Shown: positions 1 through 8,876, counted from the first letter of the stretch. The stretch is DNA of 64,000 bases from Lactiplantibacillus paraplantarum (GCF_003641145.1 NZ_CP032744.1:2852001-2916000), one strand, 5' to 3'. Program-made: numbers and translations. Notes: a model not told the origin generated them from the sequence alone.

Positions 1-708
1 CCCAAGTTACCAAAGAAACATCAATTATTGATAAAGATTGCTGAAAAATTACCAATGGTCGTCTCAGTCATGCAAAACGTCAACGCAGGTAAAACGTCAC
101 TGATTTGGGGTGATCAAACGACCTTGCTGGCTGGCAAGCCAACGATTACAGAGGAACTCGACGGGCTCGTTTTTGACTTATCCGCTCGTGCTTTCTTCCA
201 ATTAAACCCGCAACAAACTAAGCAACTCTACCGATTGGCGCGAGAAGCACTAAACTTGGCTCCCAACGAGACACTCGTTGATGCCTATTCCGGTGTTGGA
301 ACGATTGGCTTGTCGCTAGCTGATGTTGCCAAAGAAGTCCGAGGGATGGATACGATCCCTGCGGCTGTTGCGGATGCTAATGCCAACGCACAGCGTAATC
401 AGATCACCAATGCCCACTATGAAGTTGGCGAAGCTGAAGTTTTGTTACCACAATGGTTAGCTAGTGGTTTTACACCGGACGCGATGGTCGTTGACCCACC
501 ACGGACTGGCCTAGATAACGTCTTGATTGACGCTATCTTGCAAAGCGCACCTGAAAAGCTGGTCTACATCTCATGTAATCCATCGACGCTCGCACAAGAT
601 TTACAAGCGTTGACGCGCGGCTATCAGGTGGATTATATCCAGTCAATCGATATGTTTCCACAAACAGCGCGTTGTGAAGCAGTGGTCCGCTTTACCAAAC
701 GTCATTAA
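1..708 (+). CDS. rlmD: 23S rRNA (uracil-5-)-methyltransferase, RlmD/TrmA family, 5'-truncated by window edge
   Basis: The frame is open from base 1, so this is the C-terminal part of a longer gene. Such enzymes use S-adenosylmethionine to methylate C5 of a uridine in 23S rRNA. The SAM-binding fold is visible as VDAYSGVGTIGLSLA. It is followed by VVDPPRTGLD and YISCNPSTLAQD; the Cys of SCNPST is the family's catalytic nucleophile. The protein ends MFPQTARCEAVVRF, a typical end for this family. The N-terminal TRAM domain would lie upstream of the window. The assignment between RlmD and other TrmA-family members is by similarity only. Confidence 0.9.
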   Translation, partial: PKLPKKHQLLIKIAEKLPMVVSVMQNVNAGKTSLIWGDQTTLLAGKPTITEELDGLVFDLSARAFFQLNPQQTKQLYRLAREALNLAPNETLVDAYSGVGTIGLSLADVAKEVRGMDTIPAAVADANANAQRNQITNAHYEVGEAEVLLPQWLASGFTPDAMVVDPPRTGLDNVLIDAILQSAPEKLVYISCNPSTLAQDLQALTRGYQVDYIQSIDMFPQTARCEAVVRFTKRH

Positions 709-750
709 TTATCCATCATCACTGCCAATTAACTTTGAGGGGGAATCATC

Positions 751-1194
751 ATGGCAGCTACTGATAGTCAAATTACATTAACAATGACCTTTACTTTACG
801 GCCACCATTTAAGACCCATTTTTTACTTCTAAAAGACTATATTGCAGATGTGCGTATCCCAGCACGTGATGGCATGTTAACCACCATTATTGCCAAAAAC
901 ATACCATTATCACCGGCACTAGAACAACTCAAAACGATTTTTGATGATGTTCAAAATCCGGTCTACTGGCGACTCCATGATCAGGCAGTGCAAGAATTCT
1001 TTAGTGCCCATCCTGATCAGCGGCCCGTTCTCCCAATGGACCTCTTACAGGTCATGCTCAATACTTTGGCCGCCCAGGGATTATCCGATCAACAACTGAT
1101 GCACATTATGAGGGACGTTTTCGAGCGATTACAAACCAATGACTTTAATGGGCAGGCGGCGCAACGAATCTTAACAGCATTGAAAAACAAATAG
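751..1194 (+). CDS. hypothetical protein, 147 aa
   Basis: No family is recognised. The ATG is preceded by a strong ribosome binding site (GAGGGGGAA) and starts 43 bases after the rRNA methyltransferase stop, so the two may be co-transcribed. The protein is soluble-looking, with no signal peptide or membrane segment. Its second half is rich in Gln and predicted helix (QLMHIMRDVFERL, AQRILTALKNK). The middle reads AHPDQRPVLPMDLLQVMLNTL. No catalytic motif is visible. Confidence 0.75.
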   Translation: MAATDSQITLTMTFTLRPPFKTHFLLLKDYIADVRIPARDGMLTTIIAKNIPLSPALEQLKTIFDDVQNPVYWRLHDQAVQEFFSAHPDQRPVLPMDLLQVMLNTLAAQGLSDQQLMHIMRDVFERLQTNDFNGQAAQRILTALKNK

Positions 1195-1214
1195 ATTATA
1201 TGTGATCTATTTGT
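1187..1214 (+). terminator. AT-rich hairpin overlapping a stop codon
   Basis: Perfect 10-bp inverted repeat ACAAATAGAT / ATCTATTTGT with an 8-base loop, overlapping the stop of the preceding gene. It is AT-rich and lacks a clean T-run, so it is a weak terminator at best. Confidence 0.35.
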
Positions 1215-1277
1215 TAATATACGGACTCAGGCTATCTCTGAGTGTGCTTTACCTTATTCATACCGAAATACTAAATT

Positions 1278-1323
1278 AGACGTTTCAGGAATTCAAAGTC
1301 ACCTCCTGAAGCGTCTATTTTTA
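1278..1323 (+). terminator. intrinsic terminator downstream of the first two genes
   Basis: A 13-bp stem with one G-U pair (AGACGTTTCAGGA / TCCTGAAGCGTCT) is followed by ATTTTTAT. It lies in the 379-base gap 1195-1573, about 85 bases after the last plus-strand stop. Nothing else was seen in 1324-1490. Confidence 0.8.
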
Positions 1324-1490
1324 TCCTATTTAAATCGCCATTCACTTGATTGACAGCAACCATTTTGACCAACCAGTGACATCCAATCTCGTACGACAGG
1401 CTATAACAACTTAACTTCTTCATATTATCATCTCAAACCGGCCAACCTACTCCTATTCCCAACGACTTAGAAAGGTTATCATTATTAAAT

Positions 1491-1541
1491 AAAAAACAGT
1501 TAACACTGATAGACCCCATCACTGGCTATCAGCGCTAACTG
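1491..1541 (-). terminator. terminator of the amidohydrolase/PTS operon
   Basis: On the minus strand a 16-bp stem with two wobble pairs (1497-1512 with 1526-1541) runs into six T residues (A-run at 1491-1496 on the plus strand). It sits 33 bases after the stop of the gene at 1574-2611. Confidence 0.85.
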
Positions 1542-1573
1542 CTGAAATTATTATGCTGAGTTCGCCCGCCTAT

Positions 1574-2611
1574 TTACGCTGACGGAATAATGCGATAGAT
1601 TTTCTTGGCATTAGCACTTAAAATATTCTCAACAACACTAGTATCAACTTCTAATTGCTTAATCATCTCCGGCCCTGCTGTCATCCATGACGTTTTAACT
1701 GGATAGGATGACCCATAAATCACATTGCCTGCTCCCAATACTTTGATGGCTATCTCAAGATTGTCCGTTCCCCACGGTTGGGCATGTGAAACTTCGTAAA
1801 AAATATTATGCTCTAAGCGGTGTTTCACACTAACGCTATTTGTTGTATCAAAACGACCATTGCCAGAATCATGTGGTAACAACATGGTCTTATAAGTGAA
1901 GAACCCACCACCAAGCATTGAATGGATTAATTGTAATTCAGGTAATTCTACAAATAAATCACTGAAGACCTCACGACCGATTGCCGTTATCTGATCCTCA
2001 CAACGGCCATATGAGCGCCGTAAATTCTCATAGTCCTTGATTGCACCATATTCCATTGGTACTGGTGAATGGTGGACATAGACTGGGATTTTCTTAGTTG
2101 CAACGTATCGGAAAAATTCTCGATAGGCTGGACTATCCAAGTAACCATCCGCATAATGCGTTGATAATTGAATCCCATTCAGCCCAAGTTCATCAATACA
2201 ATAATCTAGTTCAGCAAGATTAGCAGCAGTAGCATATGGTGGAACAGTAGCCAATGCAACCATCCGCCCCTTACTTTCTTGGACGTGTTTTGCAACTGCA
2301 CGATTAAAAACTTTGCACAGGTCAAGATCGAGCCATTCCTGACAGCCCGGCAATTTTAAGACGGCCATATCAACTCGACCTTCATCCATATCCTGTAACT
2401 GATGCTCAAGCAAATAATCATTTTGAAAATAGTCCAGACTACTTTGGCCAATTGGTTCTTCAATTACGATTTTCTTAGACCCATCAGCGTTAGTGCTAAC
2501 CGTCGCCTTAGAATCTCGACCATTGTTAACTGCCTGAATAAACTTAGCTTGTAATACTGGATCAGTAAACAACTCATCTGGCAACCAGTAAACATTCGCA
2601 TCAATAATCAT
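1574..2611 (-). CDS. amidohydrolase-2-like TIM-barrel protein lacking usual metal ligands
   Basis: The 345-residue protein resembles the Amidohydro_2 (ACMSD-type, COG2159) family of metal-dependent hydrolases and decarboxylases. Recognisable landmarks are the start MIIDANVYWLP, the mid-barrel VYVHHSP, QLIHSMLGGG near residue 230, and NVIYGSSYPV near residue 300. In typical members these read IDxHxH and GSDxP. Here both histidines of HxH and the late aspartate are replaced (N/Y and S), so metal binding is doubtful. It is the last gene of a minus-strand operon, 21 bases after the PTS stop, so it probably acts on a product imported by that PTS. The IS insertion upstream probably reduces its expression. 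Confidence 0.7.
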   Translation of the reverse strand: MIIDANVYWLPDELFTDPVLQAKFIQAVNNGRDSKATVSTNADGSKKIVIEEPIGQSSLDYFQNDYLLEHQLQDMDEGRVDMAVLKLPGCQEWLDLDLCKVFNRAVAKHVQESKGRMVALATVPPYATAANLAELDYCIDELGLNGIQLSTHYADGYLDSPAYREFFRYVATKKIPVYVHHSPVPMEYGAIKDYENLRRSYGRCEDQITAIGREVFSDLFVELPELQLIHSMLGGGFFTYKTMLLPHDSGNGRFDTTNSVSVKHRLEHNIFYEVSHAQPWGTDNLEIAIKVLGAGNVIYGSSYPVKTSWMTAGPEMIKQLEVDTSVVENILSANAKKIYRIIPSA

Positions 2612-2632
2612 TAAAAATCGCTCCTTATACTA

Positions 2633-4117
2633 TCAATTATTTGTCGCTACCGTGGTACCCGCTTCGACTGAGCTTGATTGTAATTCAACATCTAACACCT
2701 TAGTCGCATTGGTTACTGGCCCAAACTGGGTCGGCATGACGCTCTTTAAGTGTTCCGACTTGGTTACAATCATCATTACAGTCGTATCATATCCAGCTGC
2801 AGCGATTGCAGCTTCATCAAAATCAACTAATAAATCACCTTTTTTAACTCGCATCCCTTGGGCAACATGCATCTTAAAATGTTCGCCTTCCAGGTTGACT
2901 GTGTCAATCCCAATGTGAATCAAGATTTCCTCGCCATCATCACTGGCCAGACCAACTGCATGGCCGGTGGGATAAGCCACCCGAACGATACCACTAACTG
3001 GCGCATAGACCTTACCCTCACTTGGCTTAACGGCAATACCGTCACCTAAGACTAACTTTGAGAAAACACCATCATTAACGGTCGTTAGGTCAAAGCTTTC
3101 ACCTGTAACTGGTGCATAAACATCGCTATGTTCAGCAAGTTGTTGCTTACTTGGTTTCGACTTTGCATCCTTTTTGTCCCCAACGATCAAAGCAGCGATT
3201 AGGGCAAAGGCGAAAGCCACGACCCCACTAATACATAGCCCGATAAACCCGGCATCAATCCCCTTTGGATTAATGAAGCATGGTAACCCTAAGATACCGC
3301 TGGCACCAAATGAGTAGAGCTTGGAACCTGAGAAACCGGCAATCGCGCCGCCAATCCCAGCAGCTAGAAATGAAGTTAACAGCACCTTTTTCCGTGGAAT
3401 CAACACACCGTAGAGTGCCGGCTCGTTAATCCCAAAGAAAGCAGAAATGGCAGCAGCCACTGACATACTCTTAACCCGTTCGTCACGCGCTCGAATTGCA
3501 ATACCGACCGCAGATCCTAACACAGCTAAGCCGCCTGCAAAAATCAACGGATTGATGACGTCATACCCGTAGTGCGCAACGTCAATTGCAAAGAACGGAA
3601 TAACCGCCCAATGTAGACCGAACATCACTAAGATACTCCAGAAGAAGCCAAGCAAGAACCCTGCAATCCCCTTATTGAGACCAACTAACCATAGTACCGT
3701 ATCACTCAAAATATTTTGCAAGATCATCGCGATTGGTCCAATGATAATCAAACTAACCACACCAGCAATCAATAGTGTAAAGAACGGTACGAAAACCATT
3801 TTTAAAACATCTGGAATCACTTTTTCACAATATTTATAAACGTAACTGGCGAACCAGACAATAATGATGATTGGAATAACCGTACTTGAGTATGACTGTA
3901 ATGCCACGGGAATCCCTAAAAACGTCATCTTATACTTCAACGCAAAGATGGTCCCTTTAAAAATCGTTGTTACGGCCGTACTACTAGCCGCCGTAACTAG
4001 CGTTGGATAGACCAAGAACGCCCCCAACGTGATGCCATAGATTTCTTTCAAACCAAACTTTCGCGCGGCACTCCAACCAATGACGATTGGGAAAAAGTAA
4101 AATAGCGTATCACCTAA
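2633..4117 (-). pseudogene. beta-glucoside-type PTS EIIBCA, 3' fragment (most of EIIC plus EIIA)
   Basis: This is the downstream part of a PTS permease cut by an IS element. It begins at GDTLFYFFPIVIGWSAARKF in the EIIC membrane domain, which continues through many hydrophobic helices and the INEPALYG loop. The EIIA domain ends the protein, with LIHIGIDTV carrying the expected phospho-histidine. Removing the IS and one copy of its 5-bp repeat joins this fragment to the one ending at 6281 in frame. The restored protein has 649 codons in the order EIIB-EIIC-EIIA. That length fits the family and its 664-residue relative at 14536-16530. No start codon or ribosome site suggests that this fragment is translated alone. 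Confidence 0.9.
4113..4117. repeat. target-site duplication of the IS, left copy (CCTAA)
   Basis: CCTAA occurs at 4113-4117 and again at 5812-5816, directly outside the inserted sequence. Removing one copy restores the interrupted PTS reading frame exactly, which supports these five bases as the duplication. Confidence 0.8.
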
Positions 4118-4130
4118 GGAGGATATACTA

Positions 4131-4185
4131 CCCCTTAGGTACACAGATTAAATAATAAAAAATCTGTGTACCTAAGGGGTTTTTG
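4131..4185 (+). promoter_or_regulatory. IS left-end hairpin with T-run, covering the orfA ribosome site
   Basis: A perfect 19-bp stem (4131-4149 with 4161-4179) with an 11-base loop is followed by TTTTTG. The 3' arm contains AAGGGG, the only plausible ribosome binding site for the ATG at 4187. Any transcript entering from outside would form the hairpin, which should stop transcription and hide the ribosome site. This is inferred from the sequence and resembles known protection of transposases from read-through transcription. Confidence 0.75.
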
Positions 4186-4186
4186 T

Positions 4187-4864
4187 ATGCGTTCAAATAG
4201 AAAGTATTCATTTGATGAAAAGATTAACATTCTTAATCTGATTGATAATAACCATACGGTGCAATCAATTGCCAGGGATCTACAAATAAATAAAAACGTT
4301 ATTCATCAATGGAAAAGATTGTACGATCTCAATGGAAGTGAAGGCTTAAGGCATCAAAGAAAAAATCGCAGCTATTCTCAAGCATTCAAAGAAAGGATTG
4401 TACAGGAACATATCAAAGAAAAGCTGTCTTTTCCAAAATTAGCCACCAAGTATGGTTTGAGTAGCGCCGGGATGGTGTCTAATTGGTTTAGAGATTATAC
4501 TATTGGAAAGAAAACTTATTCCAATAGAAATCCGAGGAACCGAAAGATGAAAGACGGACGCAAGACAACCCAAATTGAACGCATTGAAATAGCTCAATGG
4601 ACTATCGCCAACGACTATGCTTACCACGAGGCCGCTAGCCATTTTGAGGTCTCGTATCAACAAGTTTATACCTGGGTCAAGAAGCTAAATAACGGCGGTG
4701 TGGACGCTTTAGCCGACCGCCGTGGGAAAAGTAAAGCTACGCCACTTACCGAGTTAGATATCGCTAAACTGAAAATAAAAGAATTAGAAGCTAGAACTAA
4801 ACATTTGGAAATGGAAAAGGACCTGTCAAAAAAATTGAAAGAGATTCAAAGGAGAGTGAAGTAA
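4187..4864 (+). CDS. IS3-family transposase OrfA (helix-turn-helix protein)
   Basis: The 225-residue DNA-binding half of the transposase. Two helix-turn-helix regions are visible: near the N-terminus (VQSIARDLQINKNVIHQWKR) and in the middle (YHEAASHFEVSYQQVYTWVKK). A charged C-terminal coiled coil (KIKELEARTKHLEMEKDLS) follows, as in IS150-like OrfA. The ATG at 4187 was chosen because AAGGGG lies about seven bases upstream; an upstream GTG lies inside the hairpin. The last codons include TCA AAA AAA, a slippery sequence at 4828-4834, so a share of ribosomes should shift into orfB to make the full transposase. Confidence 0.9.
   Translation: MRSNRKYSFDEKINILNLIDNNHTVQSIARDLQINKNVIHQWKRLYDLNGSEGLRHQRKNRSYSQAFKERIVQEHIKEKLSFPKLATKYGLSSAGMVSNWFRDYTIGKKTYSNRNPRNRKMKDGRKTTQIERIEIAQWTIANDYAYHEAASHFEVSYQQVYTWVKKLNNGGVDALADRRGKSKATPLTELDIAKLKIKELEARTKHLEMEKDLSKKLKEIQRRVK
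4828..4834 (+). promoter_or_regulatory. programmed -1 frameshift heptamer (seven A)
   Basis: In the orfA frame the bases read as A AAA AAA, a classic -1 slippery heptamer. The -1 frame is open from 4834 without a stop into orfB. The shifted product would join the OrfA coiled coil to the OrfB catalytic domain, as known for IS3-family elements. Confidence 0.8.
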
Positions 4865-4941
4865 GTGGTTGGTCATCAATCGACCGGATCTCAAAATATC
4901 AGGCAATTCAAGAACTAGCCGGTAAATATCCCATAAGTTGG

Positions 4942-5772
4942 TTGTGTCAAGAAGTCGGGATCAAGCGGAGGTCATATTATAAATGGTTGAACCGGACATT
5001 AACCGCTAATGAACGACTAAATGATGAGCTAGTTAAATTCATGCTTAAATTAGAAATTAGCCATAATTATATATTTGGTGTTGAAACCTTAGTTATGCAC
5101 ATCAACGAAGAGACTGAGTACCATGTGAATGCCAAACGTATCAGAAGATTAATGCAAGTTAACCATATCAAATCATCGATTCGCATTAGTAAACATGATC
5201 GTAAAGCGGAATATAAAGAAATGATGTCAGCCAATATCATCAAGCATGATTTTAATCAGGAAGAATCTAATAAGGTTTGGACAACCGACTGTACTGAATT
5301 AAAATACGGTAATCAAAGTCTCAACAAACTACGACTTAGTGCCATCAAGGATTTACACGATCACAGTATCGTTGCCTGGGCGATCGATGATACCGAAACG
5401 ACAACACTGGTGACAGCAACTGTTAATAAAGCAATGAAAAGTAATGACCTGGCCGCCAACGAATTAATTTTACACACTGACCAAGGTTCGGCCTATACAT
5501 CATTAGAATTCAATCGGGCCCTTAATAGCTATGGCATTTGCCATAGCATGTCAAGACCGGGGACACCTGGAGACAACGCGCCTATGGAGAGTTTCTGGAG
5601 TCATTTAAAAGATGAGGACTTAAGTTTTAAAACCGCATTGACCAAAGAAGAATTACTTCAAAACATTACCAAAGCAATTGACTGGTACAACAACGGTCGA
5701 CGTCAAAAGTCATTAAAAGGCATGACCCCGACAGAATGTCGAAATCATGCCCTCCGATTTAAAGCATCATAA
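4942..5772 (+). CDS. IS3-family transposase OrfB (DDE integrase core)
   Basis: Catalytic half of the transposase with an rve-type integrase core. The DDE residues can be seen: WTTDCTEL (first Asp, near residue 116), LHTDQGSAYTS (second Asp), and NAPMESFWSHLKDE (Glu). The end WYNNGRRQKSLKGMTPTEC is typical. The first ATG is at 4942, but the same frame is open back to 4834 and encodes expected OrfB residues (KYQAIQELAGKYPISWLCQ). The active form is therefore probably the OrfAB frameshift product. Confidence 0.92.
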   Translation: MCQEVGIKRRSYYKWLNRTLTANERLNDELVKFMLKLEISHNYIFGVETLVMHINEETEYHVNAKRIRRLMQVNHIKSSIRISKHDRKAEYKEMMSANIIKHDFNQEESNKVWTTDCTELKYGNQSLNKLRLSAIKDLHDHSIVAWAIDDTETTTLVTATVNKAMKSNDLAANELILHTDQGSAYTSLEFNRALNSYGICHSMSRPGTPGDNAPMESFWSHLKDEDLSFKTALTKEELLQNITKAIDWYNNGRRQKSLKGMTPTECRNHALRFKAS

Positions 5773-5811
5773 TTTATATTATTTAAACTGTGTACTTGAC
5801 AGGGTGTAGTG

Positions 5812-6281
5812 CCTAATGCACTTAAAATAATATAAGTGCCGCTTTTGTCAGTTAATAGTCCTGTCACCGTACATAGTGACAAGATTGCTTTGATCATCCC
5901 GGCACCGGACAACAAGCCAAGTACTGGAATAAAAATTGAACTAATCAATCCCAATGCCTTATTTAAAAAGCCTTTTTCCTCAGCATCATCATCCGTTGGT
6001 GCAGCTATCTCACCACCATTGACGACATCATCTGGAAAATTAGCGACATCTAAAATGGCATCATACACACTACCCACGCTTGGGCCAATGACGACTTGGT
6101 ACTGACCACCCTGCTTAACAACATCAAGAACACCGTCGAGATCTTTAACAGCTTCATCGTTGGCTTTTGATTCATCCTTCAAGACGAATCGCACTCTGGT
6201 TACACAATGCGTGATACTCTTGACGTTACTCTTGGTCCCAATATTTTTTAGAATGTCTTTGGCAAGCGGTTTATAATCCAT
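5812..6281 (-). pseudogene. beta-glucoside-type PTS EIIBCA, 5' fragment (EIIB and first EIIC helices)
   Basis: Upstream part of the PTS gene cut by the IS. The EIIB domain starts MDYKPLAKDILKNIG and carries the phosphorylation cysteine in ITHCVTRVRF (Cys26). The first EIIC helices follow (IFIPVLGLLSGAGMIKAIL). The host sequence ends in YIILSALG at the IS junction, and the frame then runs 22 codons into the IS before stopping near 5745. The ATG at 6281 was chosen because AAGGGG lies just upstream; a TTG at 6299 has no such site. It begins 87 bases after the ceramidase-like gene. Confidence 0.9.
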
Positions 6282-6368
6282 GTTTGACAACCCCTTCAAT
6301 TATTTTCGTTATCGGTTATGACGTAATCGACTTATTCTCAGGGAGTCCCGATTATGACTCGTTGTTAG

Positions 6369-7610
6369 TTAATGATATTTCTCATAAGTGTCTAAGAGGT
6401 GACTGCCGGTCACAAACTTAGCGATAATCTCTTCAAACGTTCCCGCGGGCACCGGATTACCGATTGTTTCAAATGACAGCCCATAGTCTTGTGCTTGCAA
6501 AAAGTAGTAATGAAAACCATTGCAATAACCGGCTACCAGCACAGTCTTATCAGTTGAAGCTCGTAAACTTTTCGCCCCTGCCGAAGCGAGCTCGCCGGGA
6601 AAGACGAACAGTCTTAGTTCCCCAATATCTAATAACTGGAGACCTAATAAATCGTGAAACTGAGGTTCTTCAAGCTGACTTGTACACTTCTCAATGATGG
6701 CATCAATCGGCTGTGAACCAACCGACTTGATTGCACCGCTTTGTAAGTCACCAATCATCGTCCGCAAATCTTGATCATATACTGCTTTATCATTAACGAC
6801 TTCATGGCTTAACGTCAATGTTCGAATCTTACCAAGCTTTAGCCGTTTAGGGGTCTGAATCTTGGCAATGGCTGTAGCTAATCCCGTACTTGCACGTGCT
6901 AATTCCGCAAAATCACGTCCTTGCCGCTCATAACGATTACTAGAATCAGCCGCACAACCAATTAACATTAATGGGAAAAAGCCCCATTCCTCCGCTAGTT
7001 TAGTACAAGTGTTACCTGCAAGATCGGCTGTTAAGTATTGATTATCAGGGCCCAAAACTGTCGAATGAACTGCCATATTCACGATTCCCGCAATTGCATG
7101 ACCATCAGCAATAAACTTAACGACACTAACGGCATTATCTGCCGGTCGATTAGCATGGTTACGATTACTATAAAACCCGAAGATTTCTTGTTGCCCATAT
7201 TGGACGGTCACATCGGTTAACGTTTCTCGACAATCCTCAAAAGCCTGCACAAAGCTATCTACGAAAAAGTCATAGTAGGACTGACTGAATTCACCAAACT
7301 CCCAGGTCCGATGATAATCGCGTACTGAGTGATGATCATGAGTCACGCCAATAATGACATGATCCATGGCAATCCCATATTTACGGCTAATTTTTTGCCG
7401 AATATCAGCCGCAACAATATCTTCTAATTCCAATAAGTCGCCAGTTGCCAGAAAGCATTCATTGCCCTGTTCATCATAAAAAAGTAGTGCATTGATAAAG
7501 ATATGGTCATGAATTCCTTTTGCTGGCTGATTCCTCAGTTCTGTCTTATACCCCAATAAATAAAATGGCTCGGTTGGCGTAATATCTTTTCTAGCATGTC
7601 CAACTAACAT
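6369..7610 (-). CDS. ceramidase-like (neutral/alkaline ceramidase N-terminal fold) protein
   Basis: The 413-residue protein resembles the N-terminal catalytic domain of neutral ceramidases, zinc enzymes that cleave amide bonds. Visible landmarks are the opening VGHARKDITP, IIGVTHDHHS near residue 93 (usual THTHSGP), MAVHSTVLGPDN with TADLAGN near 185-205, and LIGCAADSSNRY. The bacterial relatives are much longer and secreted; this one has no signal peptide, so it probably acts in the cytoplasm on an imported compound. Its ATG overlaps the end of the preceding gene (ATGTTAG) with GAGGAGG just upstream, so the two are translationally coupled. The true substrate is unknown. Confidence 0.6.
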   Translation of the reverse strand: MLVGHARKDITPTEPFYLLGYKTELRNQPAKGIHDHIFINALLFYDEQGNECFLATGDLLELEDIVAADIRQKISRKYGIAMDHVIIGVTHDHHSVRDYHRTWEFGEFSQSYYDFFVDSFVQAFEDCRETLTDVTVQYGQQEIFGFYSNRNHANRPADNAVSVVKFIADGHAIAGIVNMAVHSTVLGPDNQYLTADLAGNTCTKLAEEWGFFPLMLIGCAADSSNRYERQGRDFAELARASTGLATAIAKIQTPKRLKLGKIRTLTLSHEVVNDKAVYDQDLRTMIGDLQSGAIKSVGSQPIDAIIEKCTSQLEEPQFHDLLGLQLLDIGELRLFVFPGELASAGAKSLRASTDKTVLVAGYCNGFHYYFLQAQDYGLSFETIGNPVPAGTFEEIIAKFVTGSHLLDTYEKYH

Positions 7611-8836
7611 CTAGCATCCTCCTCACGCATTATTCGTCCAAACCGTACGCAAGCGTCTAACAGGCGTTGATCAGCGGTTTGACCCAACTGCGTATTCATT
7701 GATTGATACGTTATTCTGTCGAAATCAAGTTTCTCTGGCAAATACTTGGCAGCGCCATTGACCAATGTTGCAATCATCGTTGTTGCATCACCAGCGATTG
7801 CTCGCCGACAACTTTCACCGAACATACTGTTCAACTCTGGTTCAGTTCCCACAGTTCCATACTGGTTGATTCGCACTGCCCACAAATGTAAGGTGGTCAT
7901 CTGTCCAGTTGGTTCAAACTTATAAGTCTTCGTTGGCTTTATCTCAAACGTACCGTGCTGTTGTACTTGTGTTGGTACCGACACCGGTAATTGGCTACTC
8001 CAAAGTCGCTGCAACGGTTGCCAGTCCTGAATTTTCTGAACGGCGCGTTGCAGACTTTCCGTAACAATCACCGCCTGATTAATTAACAAAGTCCTGACAA
8101 CCGCAAATGACGGCGCTGCTTCACCAGTAAAAAGTGGGCGTTGATCTCCGGCACATCCCGGTATAAAGATTGCTACTTGATCATTCTGCTCATAGCCTTG
8201 AATGCCATTCCCCATCAAATCACTGGAAATAACTCGTCGACCACGGTCATCTGTGATGTGATCCATAACACTCTGTTGAATATCATAGTTCACGACTAAA
8301 TTAACGGTCTGATCTGCCCGTTTGAAAGCTAAGATCCGCAATTGATGATTACTATAGCCTTCAAAGTTCCGCCCTAACCACCAGCCTTGTTCGATCAAAA
8401 TATTACGGTTGACATTGAGTGGGCAATTAACATTTACTTGTCCAATCTCAACAGTCTGTAAATCTTCCTGCGCTAATTGACAGCTAATCTTCAAGCTTTC
8501 AACTAGTTTACGATCAATTAATTGATAGCTCGCCTGCTTAGCCGGTGTCTCAGTCGTACTTGGTAGGTGAGGGGCAGCAAATGTATGGGTCACCGTTACC
8601 CACACCTTGCTTGGTGTAATTGCTAATAGCTCGGCAACCAATTCACGATATCGTTTGATTGCAGTCGCTCGTAGCGATGTTAGGTCAAACGAAACGAGTG
8701 CCCAATTATCTGGTCCACTAATAAGCAAGACGCGGCAATACAAATCATCTAGTTTAGCTTCAAATTCTCGGATTGGTGCTTCGTCAGGATTAAATTGAAT
8801 CCTTGCTTTACCAAAACCTGCTTTAAAATTATGCAT
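7604..8836 (-). CDS. second ceramidase-like protein, divergent paralogue
   Basis: At 410 residues it nearly matches the downstream gene in length and shares its landmarks in weakened form. These are MHNFKAGFGKARIQFNPDE at the start, VTVTHTFAAPH near residue 100, VVNYDIQQSVMDH with ISSDLMGN, and IPGCAGDQRP. Where the paralogue has MAVHSTVLG, this one has YDIQQSVMD, so a probable zinc histidine is lost. The ATG at 8836 was chosen over an upstream in-frame start because GGGAAGG lies at the right distance. It is the first gene of the four-gene operon, behind a candidate cre site and a LysR-type dyad. Confidence 0.5.
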   Translation of the reverse strand: MHNFKAGFGKARIQFNPDEAPIREFEAKLDDLYCRVLLISGPDNWALVSFDLTSLRATAIKRYRELVAELLAITPSKVWVTVTHTFAAPHLPSTTETPAKQASYQLIDRKLVESLKISCQLAQEDLQTVEIGQVNVNCPLNVNRNILIEQGWWLGRNFEGYSNHQLRILAFKRADQTVNLVVNYDIQQSVMDHITDDRGRRVISSDLMGNGIQGYEQNDQVAIFIPGCAGDQRPLFTGEAAPSFAVVRTLLINQAVIVTESLQRAVQKIQDWQPLQRLWSSQLPVSVPTQVQQHGTFEIKPTKTYKFEPTGQMTTLHLWAVRINQYGTVGTEPELNSMFGESCRRAIAGDATTMIATLVNGAAKYLPEKLDFDRITYQSMNTQLGQTADQRLLDACVRFGRIMREEDARC

Positions 8837-8862
8837 AACGCTGCCTTCCCTTCTCACAATTA

Positions 8863-8876
8863 AGAAAGCGTTTTCT
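8863..8876. promoter_or_regulatory. candidate catabolite-responsive element (cre) upstream of the PTS operon
   Basis: AGAAAGCGTTTTCT is palindromic and fits the CcpA cre pattern around the central CG. It lies 27 bases upstream of the first gene of the minus-strand operon, where carbon-catabolite repression would be expected for a PTS operon. Confidence 0.5.

Larger units (their letters stand above)
4118..5811 (+). mobile_element. IS3-family (IS150-like) insertion sequence, about 1.69 kb
   Basis: The element contains overlapping orfA and orfB with the layout of IS3-family elements, and is flanked by CCTAA duplications. Its ends are imperfect inverted repeats. The left end carries TACTACCCCTTAGGTACACAG and the right end, read inward, ACTACACCC followed by GTACACAG and TTTAAAT. 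The exact outer bases are inferred from the duplication, not from a reference. It lies in a PTS gene in the opposite orientation. Its open frames and intact ends suggest a recent, possibly still mobile insertion. Confidence 0.88.
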
